Assembly: GCA_029204225.1 (NCBI GenBank)
Contig: CM055100.1
Location: forward strand, 64,091,067-64,155,066
Source of the DNA: Diphasiastrum complanatum
Lineage: Eukaryota > Streptophyta > Lycopodiopsida > Lycopodiales > Lycopodiaceae
DNA: 64,000 bases
Direction: 5' to 3'
The notes under the pieces were generated by a model. The model worked only from the letters and a program-made list of their open reading frames with translations. It was not told where the DNA came from and did not search any database. A program made the translations under genes and the position numbers. Of this stretch, positions 31,917 through 45,326 are shown one piece after another; the stretch's first letter is position 1, and the number at the start of each line of letters is the position of its first letter.

Positions 31917-34900
31917 ATGCTTGTTGGGCAGCAATGTTGCACTTTTGCATGGCAGATCGCTGCCTCAGGACAAAATAATTTGTTTTGTGGCAGCCCACAG
32001 ATCATTGCTTGCAATTTGTTGGCTTCCTGTAGGGCCAACGAATTTTTCCCTACATCATTGCTCATCGACGAGCAATGTTGTACGACAAATACTTTCGCCC
32101 TGTAAGCAGCAATCATTGACAGTTCACATAGGCTTTCATGGATCGGGTGGGAGCTCACAAGACATGAATTGTCTTTGTTGGAGACATTGTACGCTACTCT
32201 GCAATCTTGCAGCACTCCTTTATAAGAAGGAAAGAACCACAGATATGACTACGATACTGACGTTACTGTTGCTCAGCAAACTTCAGTCGCTAGGTTATGA
32301 GATCGTGATTGAAAGTTCTGAAACTACAGCAAGATAAGAATATCTGAGATCAATTCTGATTACACTACTCCAGAGTCTTATAATTGTGGTTCCAAGTTCA
32401 ATTGTTGCTTGCGTGCTTGTTTGAATGGAGTAACTGAATATTGACTTCTGCTTACAGACAATGTGCTTAGTTATCTAAGGCAAAATCGTATGAGACAAAA
32501 ATCTCACGTTAGCAAGGCTTCAACACACAAAATATATACAATGTGGTAGACAAATAGCTTCAAAAGAATCTTAATCAAAAATTGGGAGAGCTGAAGGGCC
32601 CACCAGTTACCCCCCATACTTCAAAGAGGCCCAAGGTACTCCCCTGGTATTTTGAGTTACCGTAGGTTTGGCACCTTTCAAATGCCACCTAGGGGCAACT
32701 CTCATCTCTTGTAAAATGGGGGGAGGCCTCTTGGATTGGCTCCACCAATCAAAGTAGAGTATTTGGGCCTTTTGGACTTACGCCCAACTCTTTGACTATA
32801 AGTCCTTTAGTGAGATTTGTTTTGATGTCTATCGCGCACAGTGTATGGGTAGAGTTGTTGATTGCGACCGGCAAAGCATAGGCTTGAATCCCAGCTCCTG
32901 CATAGTGACATCTTAGGAGTTTGCTCCTTACTTGGCATTGCCTACATGGCGTTGCCAGACTGTATATGTTGTGTATAACCTACTAGTTGTGTAACTTTGT
33001 ATACAAAAAAATAATTGTTTTGATATAGGTCCTTAGAAGCCCGTTTCTAGCAAAAAGGGTCGAAACGTTTTGTTCCGTCTGTTCTGGAACGTACTGGTTC
33101 GGAACGAGTTAATGTATATTTTTAAAAATTTGATATACGACCCTGTTGGCCCACGACTTCTGCCTTTTCGTCTATTTATTCGGACAATGGGCACGAGTTT
33201 TAAACACTCTATCCATATACTATGGTTTCAGATCCATATACTATGGTTTTGTTAATCAGGAGCTGTCTTACAGAAGGCTTTTGCTTCTCCTAGCATTTCT
33301 GTCTTTGATAGTCACTCGATTTTCTGATCTCTCCTGTGTAGCTTTTGAGTTTTGGCTTAACCAAAGGGTGTTGGTGTGCCATCATCTTCTGGCAAATGCA
33401 TCTTGAAGCTTAGCTTCAGCATCTGTAAGGTTGTGGGAAGGTACTAGATTAGAGTATCAGTTGCTTTATGTTGGCTCATTGATGAGAAGAGGCTGAAGTA
33501 CATGCTGTTGGGTTGCTGCTTAAGATACGTGTGACCATAATATAAAATCTATTGAAACTAGAGGTGATGATGAGAAAATAGCTGTGCCTCTCTGTATTAG
33601 GGGGAATGAGTAAGAAAACTTTCCTTGGCAGTCGTAACAACCTTTTTTGATCAAACTATTGTCAAATAGGGAAAATACCTTTTGAAAACAAAACAGCATT
33701 TTCTTTTTTCTTTGTAGTGCAGTGTTGTGGAAATGAGCACTGCATAGCAGTTCCTCTATTTTACCGAAGTGATAACAAACGGATAACGGGCAATTAAGTA
33801 TAGGTCAATCATGTGTTATACTGACCAAAAAAACTTGCATGCTTCATGCGAGCAATGATGCAAGGCAACTTTTATTTGCCCTGCACATAACGATCATTGG
33901 CAGTTCACACAGGCTTTCTTTTCACCATATTAAGCTGAAGATTATTCACTTGAAGTCAAGAATAGGATGATTATTTTTCATCATATTGCAACAATGTTCT
34001 CATGACGAAGTTCGCAAGATGGTTGCCCTCAGTAAGCCTCATGGTAGAGTTGGCAAAATTTTGGGAAGCATTTCTGTTTCTACTTCTTATTGTTCTTTTC
34101 ATTCACTTTTTCTAACATTTCTAGCACCAACTAATTCAATCCAGCGTGTGCTTTATTATGAGCCTGTTGAGCTACCTTTCAATTCCTTGATTAAAATGTT
34201 GTCAGGCAAATTTTTTTGCCTGGTAGCTTGTTGATCATGAAACATAAAATGCAACAGATTCTAGTGGAGTCTTTTTTTATTGTGGAACGAAACAGAGAGA
34301 GAAGATAAATGTTTCTCAAATCGAGCTTGATTCGGAATATCAAAGGCGTATCCAATAGATTTGTCCTCGCAGTCATTATCAACAGTGTCCTTTTAGCTTT
34401 TCTTTAGCTTTGCAAAAGTAGTGGTTTTTCTGTGAATGTTTTCTGGCTTGCCTTGGGAGATTATCACAAAATACATAATGGACGAAAAAATGTAACGTTA
34501 AGGAAACACGAGCATTCTTGGTCGAACGTGGCCTCTCTCGACTTGGGCAGATGGAAAACACCTACTGAAGGAGAAAAAAGATCAACGAGCTACCAAGCAA
34601 ATTTCCTTTGCCTCGTAGTGTCATGCCGACAAAGCTCTGACCCTGGATTTATATCCCTTAAGTCAGTTATGATTATGAGGGGTTGGGGACATTCATGTAA
34701 TTAAATTATAATTGACGGTAATTTGGAGGCCTAAAACCTATGATGGTGGATTTATATGGAACTGGCAGTGACTCATTGGTAAGTGGCTGATGTAGCCCAG
34801 TTAGGCTACTGATGTGTCCCAGTGAGGGGTCTCAGTTTACTCCTAGTCTAGGGAAGGCCTTGGAAGGTGTAAGTATATACCCATAGGCCTCCCTTTGGGG

Positions 34901-35560
34901 GAGAGCTTGAATTAGTGGATGATAGCTAAATGCTGCTGGAGTGCGCTCTCACGCCTTCCACTGTTGGGACATGGCAAGCGTTCCATAGCTTGGGGGCTAG
35001 ATCTGATTGATCTAGGTTTGGTTGGGTTGGATTGATCCACCATTTGTTCCCATTGTGTCTCCTTATTTCGGCATCCTAGTAATGATCTTGGAACAGGTCT
35101 TCACAGGTAGCTTTTGATCTGTGTAGGAGCTTTACTTTTTCTAGCTTGCTCACTGATCAGCGAGCTACCAAGCAAAAAATTTACGCCTAGTGATCGTAAT
35201 AGGAGTTTTCTTTCTGGCACAAATCATTGAGCTACCAAGCAAAAAATTTGCCTGCCAGCATTGCTCACCGTCAGACAAATTTTTTTGCCTAGTAGCTCGC
35301 TGATCTGCGCAGGAGTTTTCTGGCCAGCTCACTGAAGAGCGAGCTACTAAGCAAAAAACTTGTTTGCCAAAATTGCTCACTGGTGCAAGCAATGCTGGCA
35401 AGCAACACTTTTTTTCTGGGATCTTATAATTCTTGCAGCTTTAGGATAACCCTAAGTTGAATGCATCAATATTAAAGTTTTAATTGCAAAGAGATCAACA
35501 ACCTGGCCGGGCAAAAAAATTTGTCTAGAATTTACCTAGCAGCTTGATTTTGTTGCAACG
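31917..35560. repeat. Cluster of foldback motifs and dispersed repeats
   Basis: A degenerate, partly self-complementary motif of about 30 bp (GAGCTACCAAGCAAAAAATT followed by TGCCTG) occurs in both orientations at about 34203, 34591, 35161, 35226, 35273, 35339 and 35500, with weaker forms at 31965-32075. At 35125-35400 it is part of longer units starting AGGAG(T/C)TTT. A 40-bp segment (GATCATTGGCAGTTCACACA type) occurs at 32093-32134 and again at 33874-33915. No protein-coding gene is supported here. The pattern resembles subterminal repeats of a non-autonomous DNA transposon, but I could not define ends. Confidence 0.6.
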
Positions 35561-36179
35561 AAAGAGGATGATGTGCTACTATCAAAAGGATGACATGCTA
35601 CTAGCTCAAAAAAAGAACACCTTGTCCAAAACAAACCCCAACTAAAAAAACACTTTTTTCAACTCTCAAGCAACACTTAACAACAATAGATGCTAAACTG
35701 GATGCAAGCAAAAGAGCAGAAAAGATGTGTGATTCAGGCTATAGGATTATTAGTTAAAAACGATAAAAAAAGGAATGAAAACCAACGTCTACTTATCTAG
35801 AGCAATATATTTGGAAATAAAGTTCAGCATGCCAACCATGATATTATAAATGGGATGACTACTAAACTCGACCAAACTCAAAACAGCAAGATGCCTTCAT
35901 ATTTAAATTGTTGCCCTAAAGGTCAAGATGTTAGGGAGCTGCTGCATAAGGTTGTAGAAAATATTGATCACAAACTCAAAGCATTGCACAACAGGTCATG
36001 TGTGGCCTGGTGATACTCAACTATAAAGTCTTTTGCACCATCGTAGGCTCGTAGTAAACTTTTCGACAAAGCCATGCATGATGAAGAGCGGACAACATTG
36101 GCATATATAGTAAATAGTTCTATTGTATCCACTCCAAATAATTATCATCCTTGCACAAGTGCCAAGCAAGACAAGTGGG
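35561..36179. other. Stretch without a supported gene
   Basis: A-rich, no open frame with recognisable content, no repeats shared with the neighbours. Confidence 0.4.
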
Positions 36180-38300
36180 GAATTTGTATTTAGTTAGTGT
36201 TACGGAACGTGTCTTTAGTGTTAGGGAGGTTACCAACATTCAAAACAAGTTATGTAGCGACATACAACTAGCCAAAGGGAATGCCTTAAAAATCAAGACA
36301 AGGCTAATAAAACATATGGGAAAGGGGCAATTTTGCAATCATACACAACCAATAGAGTTTTATCTTGAGTAAAAGGAAAAGTTTTCTTGTCACTTTTAAA
36401 TAGCAAGAGGCAATATAGTAGGCAAACAATTTGCGCTTGGCATAGGGGATAGAAGCATTCAACGAACGAAAGATGGAGCAAGTCAAGATCAAGGAATAGA
36501 TATGGAAAATGTTATGAGCTATTCTGAGGTCAACAACAGAGAGGTTCAGGTTAAAAGTAAGTTGCTTAACTAGGTTCAATATTTTTCTTGCCTTTAACCA
36601 AATAAAAAATGACTCTTCGGCTAAGAGATTTTGACAATCTTAGTTGAAGATGAGCATTATTGAGGGGACTAAGGAGGATGAAAACCAAAAGTGTCCCTTG
36701 GCAAGGGCTCCTTGCATATGGTTCCAAGAAAACAAAGGAGCCAATTTCATGATTTGGCCATATCTCTAAACACGTAAGGGTCATTGATGGCTTGGTGGAC
36801 ATTATAAGCTCCTTACAACACCCAACATAAGTAAGAAGCTCAGTTTTCAAGAGAGAAGAAACAAAGAAATGCTAGGGTTTGCCCAAGCCATTTAAGGCTA
36901 AGAAACTTCCTGTAAAGCAAAGATTTGTTCTTAAGGAAAAGATCATTAGTAACTAAACGATCACTATTAAGGTCCATAATCTCCAAGGAGGTGTCATTCC
37001 AAGAAATTTTTTTACTTCATTGACAAAGTTTTGGTTAAAATAAAAACCACATGAAAATGGGATAGGATGCCTTGATACATATCGATTTTGAATATCGTAA
37101 GTAAGATAGGCAAGAATCGCATGCTAACCTTCTTATTGAATACATCTATAATCCCATTGAGATTCTACCCAAGGTAGACACCAAAAGGTATTCGAAGCAG
37201 CTTCGCACCTTTACCATGAGACACTATGTCGAACAGTCTTGAGGGGAGGCCTAACAAAGAACAAAGATATCATATTTTGCTTTCAATTTGTTCATGAAGG
37301 AGCTAGATGCAATTGATTAAATCTAAAGAACACTTTTGATTTATTCCTCTTTAAAAGAAAAAAAAGGTGTTGCATAGTTAGCGAACAATTACTCATGGAG
37401 AGGAATAAGGCAACTGTGACTAGTTTCTATTTTTTTGTCAACTCAAGCTAAATTAATGACAATACACAGTGGCTCTATAGAAATGGCAAAGAGAAGAGGA
37501 AAAAGGGGACAACCTTGCTTGATACCACTTCAGTTGAAAAGCAATCAAGATGGCCATTAAACATAACTTTCAAAAAAGCTAAAGTGTAAGTGGCTTTAAA
37601 TTAAATAAGGGAATAATGAGGTAGAACTACAAGCTCACAAGCATGGAATGTAGCTCTAGCTTATCCGAGTCAAAGGCTTATGAAGGTATGCTTGGAAAAT
37701 TACTGCAATCAACAATGTGGTGCATTTAGAAATATGTGATAGTGCAAGAGTTGAGAAAGGCATCGATGGCTTTTTTACTTTTAATAAAGTCATACTACCC
37801 AGCCAAAAGCAACTGATGTAAAGGGGGCTTATATGGTTGGTTGGATAAGCAACGTTTAACATGGTTAAATTTTGAAATCTTTTATGGTGATTGAGATGGT
37901 TCACTTCATGGAATAATGCAACTGACCTGTCTATCATTTCTTGGAAAAAGTATTAGTTTCTACAACCTGGTTCACCATTGCAAGGAGATTCAGACCTAGC
38001 AACTTCCAAACCTTCAATAAACAATCTAGAATAACCACGTTGACACTAGAAGACTTGTTGATTGGGAGCTTCTATAAAAATTTACGGGGTTGTGCTATTT
38101 CAATACGTTTATTCATAAAGGCAACTTATGGGTCAAACACTTCTTGACCATTCAAAAAATCAAAATATAGAGCATAATGCCTTTTCTGGAGGTATTTAAA
38201 AAAGAAGAAACATGGGAAAGTCATTAATTTTTTAGCCACTGCAAGGAAGTGTGCTTCCTTAGTACCATGAATCTATAGCTATCCAAAAGTTTGAGCATTT
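36180..38300 (-). pseudogene. LINE (L1-like) reverse transcriptase relic
   Basis: On the minus strand, pieces of plant LINE polymerase appear in the right order: AFDSDKLELHSML (about 37650-37690), SGIKQGCPLFPLLFAISIEP (about 37470-37540), and the post-polymerase segment IPFGVYLG...NLNGIIDVFNKKVSMRF (about 37090-37200), followed by TKTLSMK and further C-terminal sequence. Stops and frame changes are frequent. It lies just downstream of the 3' end of the AAGAB-like gene on the same strand. Limits are approximate; the endonuclease part is not recognised. Confidence 0.7.
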
Positions 38301-38448
38301 CAGCGCAAATTGAGATTGACCGTTAGAGTTTTCACTAGGGCTCTGATTTTGGGAATATATTCAAGAAGGATTTCAAGAACAACACATGCAGCAGAATGTG
38401 CCATGGATATGTTATACTGATCTTTAAGTAGCACAAATAGATTCCTCT

Positions 38449-39011
38449 TTAATCATCCCCATCTTCATCTTCACCGAACATGGTTGCCATGCGCATTGCA
38501 AATCTGGCTGCCATGTCTCTCCGGTGAGCATCAGGCATCGTCTTCATATGCTCTCGCATGGAGGCCATATCTTGCATCAACTGCTCTAGATCATCAGGTG
38601 TGGAATCCCTTTTTGAATGATTGTTTTGATTTGAGACTCGTTCAGGAGGTCCAAAAGCCCGCAAATGATCTGTTGATTCCATGCTGATCTCGTGAGAAGC
38701 TTCCAAAAGTTTCATGGAGTTGTGAGCCGACAAAACGTGTGTCCTTGAAGGTGTCGCTGGTGGAGATGATGATAGAGCAAGTTCACATTCTATCTCATTG
38801 TCATGATCTGGTGCTCTAATCTCTGGTTCAGCATTGCCACTTAAAACACAATTGTCTTGCTCTACATTGTTAGTGATTTGATTTTGCTTGGAAGAATCCT
38901 GTACGAATTCCCCAAAATGCTCATCCTCACATATATCTCCTGAATTATTTGAGAGAAGCTCGTACTCAATTGTATAATCTGAATCTGAGTCCGTAGAGAA
39001 GCCCGAAGAAT
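38449..39011 (-). CDS. AAGAB: AAGAB-like exon 6 (terminal)
   Basis: 563 bp from acceptor CTTTGCAG (ends 39012) to TAA at 38449-38451. It opens with SSGFSTDSDSDYTIEYELLS and ends in the conserved helix plus an acidic tail (MFGEDEDGDD). Confidence 0.93.
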
Positions 39012-41254
39012 CTGCAAAGCCAGGCATGTCCAAGCATGAAGGGTCGTGTTGTCATGTCTTCGATGCTTGACAGTCTACTGGTGATATTAAAGCATCAGCA
39101 ATGCCAATATAGAAATAGCAGTGTGATTTTGCTACTTTCACTGTTGACAAGGTTGAAACAGGTTGACATTTCTCAACTAAGATGGGGCCATAATGCTAAG
39201 GCATGAACACTGCTCCATTTGTCAAGACTGCAGAAGTTAATTTTGCATGTCTATAAACATGATGTTGTATTCAAACGATTGATTGGAATCACCAGTAGGT
39301 AAAATGGCATAAATCGGGAGTCTCGTCAAGTCAAGTCACTAACTTAAGGCCTCTAGTATTCATGTCTATTTCAAAGAGATGGTGAAATTAAGACCTAATT
39401 TACGTTATAAACATGCACTATGTATGCTAATCTTCCTATGAAAAGATGTGTTACAGTTAGAGAGCTCAGGAAAAGAAGTACAAGAATGTAGCCGGATAGG
39501 ATCTCTCCTAACCACTACAATGAACTAGCTTAGAGTTCAGATAGCATGAACTTGCCTTCACCTTCTTCAGGTTTGACATAAGCAGTTTCAGTTAACTTGT
39601 CCAATGGCTTGACAGTCATGCCTGGCCACATGTGAGCAGACAGTGCTCCTTGAAGCCGTGCTACCCCTTGCATATCACCGTTAACAGACATGCCTACAAG
39701 AAGAAACAATAACCACATGTGTCATCTGAATCCTTCACATGGAAACAGTATCTAGTCTTTCACAAGATCCCATTCAGAATTTTCTAAAGTGTCGGAGAGG
39801 GACTGGATTAGCACAGCAACATCAAACTTCGAACTTTATATATTTCATTGCAAAGATTTTTTTTTCCATGAACAAAGACTATACTAATAAGAAAGAAGTG
39901 GCAAAATATGAAAATTAAATGGCTTAAAATGCATGACAACACACTTTCTTCAATCCTGTGTCCAAAATTGTCAACTCTCAAAGAGCCTGCAAGAGACAGA
40001 AGCTTACAATGATCAAATGCTTCATTGATGGCACAAGCCTCAATATACTCAATTCCATTCTCGGTACACCAATCAAGGTAGCTGCCCTTTATGTCATCCA
40101 CAGAATATTGCTCCACCTCCAGCAAACTCGCACCTTCTGATCGCTGTATGCCGAAATCTGCATACTCCGGATGGGGATCACTTGAAGATTCCCCATGCTT
40201 TTCCAGTCTTCGTCGATACTCTGAATGACCAAAATGATCAGGGAGACAATCGGCCTTATTACCCACACATAACAAGATCTCAAACGCATGCAAATCCACA
40301 CCAGATGCCCATTCTTGGAGTTCAGCAAACGAAGATGGCTGCAAGCACAATCCGTGATCATAAGCTCCTAATAATACTGCAAGTCAAACTTGCCAAATTT
40401 AACTGTATATTATTGAAATATTTTTATAGTTTAGGATTTCCAGAATGCAAAAAAAAAGAAAAATAGTATTTGCATTTCAGAATGAGAACTCTAGATAGCA
40501 AAATGCCATCTGGAACCATTAAATTTTTTCAATCTAAAAGCAATTGAAAACATTGAAAAACATCAAAAGAAAACAGAGAAAACTTAAGCCCTGAAACGAT
40601 AAAACCACCACAAAAAAGCAAAAGAAAAAATTTGCAACATTGTTGAAAATCCCAACCCTAACTGACTTTCCCAAAATGTGTTCCAAAACTTGATTTGGAT
40701 CAGATCGTGCAATTATGATATCACATTTCACAAATGCAGTGATCGGGATGGATCAAGACCCAGATTTTGTGGATTGTTGTTTTTTTTTTTTTTTGGGGGG
40801 GGGGATGGATGTCAGATTAAAGAATAAATTTAGAGCAATAAAGTTACGTAGGTTTAGGTTCCCAGTTGTTTCAGATACAATGCAGCCCAGTTTGGGCAGT
40901 TAAGTGAGATTTTACTGACGTAGATGTGAAAGAAAGTATTTTGTCAGTTGTGATTTCGCCTATTTCTATCCTGGCTGAGGGATTGGTTTGAGATTTAGGA
41001 TGGAACAGCGACCACAGCACAAATGAGCTCTAAACCATACGCAAGTAATGAACCGTACCGAACCATAACAAACCTATTGAACAACATCAAACCATATGTA
41101 ACCCTTATGAGTCAAGACCCAACATTGAAAGAACTCTAAACATGACAGTTCATTGTTAACGTTTCAAGTGCAGATCTGAAGCAACGATGCATATTGCAGG
41201 GGCAATACAAATCAATACTAAACCAAAGGAAAAACCATACTGAACCACAGCAAA

Positions 41255-41310
<56 letters not shown>

Positions 41311-44300
41311 TTGAGCGACGGAGGAGGAGCTCTAACAGCAGGCGGAAATCTAAGTCAGCAGCTCATACTATGCTGCTGCTGGTTCCCTGGACTTCTTGCT
41401 GACTGTTAAACGGACCAGCAGCGTTCCCTGACCATCTCTTCCAGCGCTGCGAAGGCTTCTCTGCCTAGAGAAACTACCATAGCTAAGAACAATAAAGCTC
41501 CTCAGTCATCTTCCATAGCCTCAACCTCTTCTACATCTCCAGCTGATTTACCTCATGCACTTCCTCTCGCTCCCAATTCTATCTCATCTAGTATGGAGTC
41601 TATTTCGCTCTTCCCTTGACCCCACATCAAGAAGCGCCTCCCTCGATTTCTACAATGCTTTTTTCACTCAGTGCAGACATGACAAGGGTCTTCGGACTTC
41701 TTGCCAGCCATCGGTAAGAGATAAATTCTCATTGTGAACTCCTATCAGTTCAATGATACCTGCAGTAGACAGATGCATCCATCGTAGAACTCAGACAAGA
41801 AATTACAGCAGGCGGAGATCTAAGTCAGCAGCCAGCTCGTGCTATGCTGCTGCTGGTTCCCTGGATTTCTTGCTGACTGTTAACGGACCAGCAGCGTTCC
41901 CTGACTATCTCTTCCAGCGCTGTGAAGGCTTCTCTGCCTAGAGAAACTACCATGGCTGAGAACAATAAAGCTCCTCATTCATCTTCCATAGCCTCAACCT
42001 CTTCTACATCTCCAGCTGATTTACCTCATGCACTTCCTCTCTCTTCCAATTCTATCTCATCTAGTATGGAGTCTACTGTCGCTCTTCCCTTAACCCCACA
42101 TCAAGAAGCGCCTCCATCGATTTACAATGCTTTTTCCACTTAGTGCAGACATGATAAGGGTCTTCGGACTTCTTGCCAGCCACCGGAAAGAGATGGATTC
42201 TCATTGAGAACTGATCCTATCAGTTCAATCACACCTGCAGCGGACAGATGCATCCATCGTAGAACTCAAACAAGAAATTACAGCAAGCGGAGATCTAAGT
42301 CAGCAGCTCGTGCCATGCTGCTGCTGGTTCCCTGGATTGATTTTCCGAGCAGAGATCAGATCAGCTGGTGGGCGTGGTCTGGTGGCGTGGCATGCTTATA
42401 CAGGGATGATATTCAGAGAGGATTAGAGGTGGTTCATAGAGATTTTCATTCAAGATATTTATGGATCGGATTGAGAGGGGAGCCTACAGGTTTAGACAAA
42501 GACATTTATATTGCGGTATGTTAATTCCCACCGGCCACATCTTCTTTCTCGGACAGAGATAATTCTCCATATATGGATTTGTCTGGCAACATCATCAGGT
42601 TTTGTGACAAAGGGCATATTCTATTAGTAGGGGATTTTAATGCCAGGACGGGATCACGCCAGACACCATTCCATGTTTTGGAGCAGGATCCTTTACGTAT
42701 CAAGATACCGTTTCGAGAATCCATACATTCCAATTTATCAAGATTCATTAATCTCCCTTTTACAATATTTTCCATATAACTCCATCATAGAACACCGATC
42801 CATTTTCCTCACAAATGCCCTACAGCTTCCCTTTCTTTTCCATTTACAAAGCCCAAAATAAGAAAAAAAATCTCCAGTAATCCTAATCGGCCTTGGTATG
42901 ATGATGAATGCAATCAGCTCCATAACCATCTTAAATATGCCTATGCCAATTCGAGATATAAATCGTACCCACTGAAACAAACTCCATCGTAAAAAGAAGA
43001 CTAATGAGACCAACAAAGGTAGAAGGCTAATTAATCTTCTTTATAATTCCTCCTCTGGTACCTTCTGGCGCGAAATCATTCCTTGTGCTCCTCCTCCCAG
43101 TTTGACAAATCTATATACCTGGACAGAATACGCTAAGTCCCTCCCTGTATATTGTTGATACCACTTCTCCCATTGTCATCTCACCCCGTCCTTCATCCTT
43201 CAATCTTTTCACCCCTGACATGATATCTGAATCCATTAAAAACCTTAATAATCATCGTGCCCATGATATCAAAGACCTTGAAGCAGAACTTCTTATCCAT
43301 GCGAAGGACACCCTTTCCCCCATACTTTCTGACCTTCTTAACCAAGATGTCATTCATGGGTTTCCTGCTACATACCATGGCACAGGTGTTCGCAAATGGA
43401 GATTCTTGCACTATGGTGGGGTCTTCACAGGATATCTCACCAGGATCAGGGCTTACTTATTGCGGATCAGAGGGCCAAATGTGCGGACATTGGGGATATC
43501 TGCTTGCCCCAAGATTTGTGATGAGGAGGTGCAAAGGTTGATGGACATGTACGGGCCTGCTGGTACATCCACCCACCCAGCCAGTGAGACCAGCACAGAG
43601 TTTTGATCAGGGACCAATAGCATGAGCAGCTACAGGATCACGTGTATGGCCTAGCACAAGTGCAAGTGCAGGTGTAGCACGGGCAGGGCATGGTTTAGGT
43701 GCAGTACATGGTCCAGCAAAGGCCACTCCAATTCCATCCGCAGCAGTAGGGCCTAGTTCAAGGCCACGAGTCATTCTCCTACATCACTAGCTCAAACAAA
43801 AAAAAATACCGCACTTGTGAGAAAAAAAAAGGCATACTTACAAAAAATGGTCAAAAGTTGATAATCATAATTTTGGAAGATGTTCTCCAAGAAGCCTTTC
43901 ACAACTGCTCTTATTACTATCAAGTCTTGGGTGGGTATGCTACACATCTCTACACTATTGATTCTGACCTAATGATTTCACATTGTTTACCCCTTCTTTT
44001 ATTGAAGATGCTATCAGACGAGCCCAAACTCACAAAGTTGAAGATATTGACTCACTTAGCGTAGATTTTCTTAAACATGTGGCTCATATTGTTTCCCCAT
44101 ACATCTCTCATATCTTCAATCAATCTGTCATGTTTGGTTTCTCTGCTGCCTGGTGCACTAACCTGTTACATCCAATCCTTAAAAGTTGGTGATCCAATGA
44201 ATGTGGAAAATTACCGCGCCATTATAATTAGCCAAAACATGGCTAAGCTTTTTGGCTCGATCCTGCAGTCTATTGTTAGCTCAAAGGCGGAAGTGGATGG

Positions 44301-45250
44301 ACTACATGCTCTTGGACAGGCAGGTTTCAAGATTGGGTATTCTACCACGGACCAAATATTTATCTTGAGATGTATCATTGAGGAGGCTAAGCATAGGAAG
44401 CAGCGAGTGTATTGTTGCTTTGTGGATTTCCGCAAGGCTTTTAACTGTGTACCTAGACATCTTATGCTTCTGCATCTGGTCTCACTTGGTTTTTCACAGG
44501 AGGTTATTGCTTCTATTACCACATTATATGAGAGGGTTCCTCAGAGATGGGACAAGATGGTCACCTTCGATTCACAATATAGTTGGTGTGAAGCAAGGTT
44601 GCCCCCTTTCTACTACTCTTTTTGCTCTCTACATTGATGATCTCGAGCAAATTATCAAGGAAGAGGGTGGTGATGGTTGTCTTGTTGCAAATATTGTCAT
44701 ACCTATTCTCTTATATGCTAATGATATTGTCCTACTATCTACCTCAGCCATAGGGCTTCAGAGACACCTTGAAGTCTTACATGGTTTTTGTTAGAAGTGG
44801 GGTTTGACGATAAATATTTCTAAGACTAAGGTCATGGTGTTCAACACCAATAGGCTATGCGGGATGATATTTTTTATTATGATGGACACCAATTGGAGAT
44901 AGTTGGCTCTTATACTTATCTTCGAGTTCTTTTTACCGGGCTCGAGTGTCGAGTCGCTCTCGTCGCCTCCAGTTCTCACCTCACAATCTATCACTCGCTT
45001 TTTCAGATCAACTACTCAGTGATTTGTTTTCTCTTTAGTTGTTTTCCTCAACAGAGCTGGTGGATAAGCTCTTGCATCTGTACCTCAGCAGAGTGGGAGG
45101 TTAAGCTCTTGCATCTCCTTCTTGCATAAAGAGAGATTGTTGGTTTATTTGAGATAGTTGTTGAAATAAGTCCTCACATGGACATTGCTCCTACTTTGTA
45201 TGTATTGTACTTTTGTCTTTTGTGCCTATGGGCACTGGACAGACATTAAT

Positions 45251-45326
<76 letters not shown>

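Noticed and set aside
31862-32337. Overlapping frames of 117 and 138 codons on opposite strands
   Set aside because: They cross foldback repeats; Cys-rich content comes from repeated GCAATGTTGCAC-type words.
39530-39718. Reading exon 5 through to a stop as a 62-codon protein
   Set aside because: A donor (GTGAAG) at 39561 joins in phase to exon 6 and gives the conserved family sequence.
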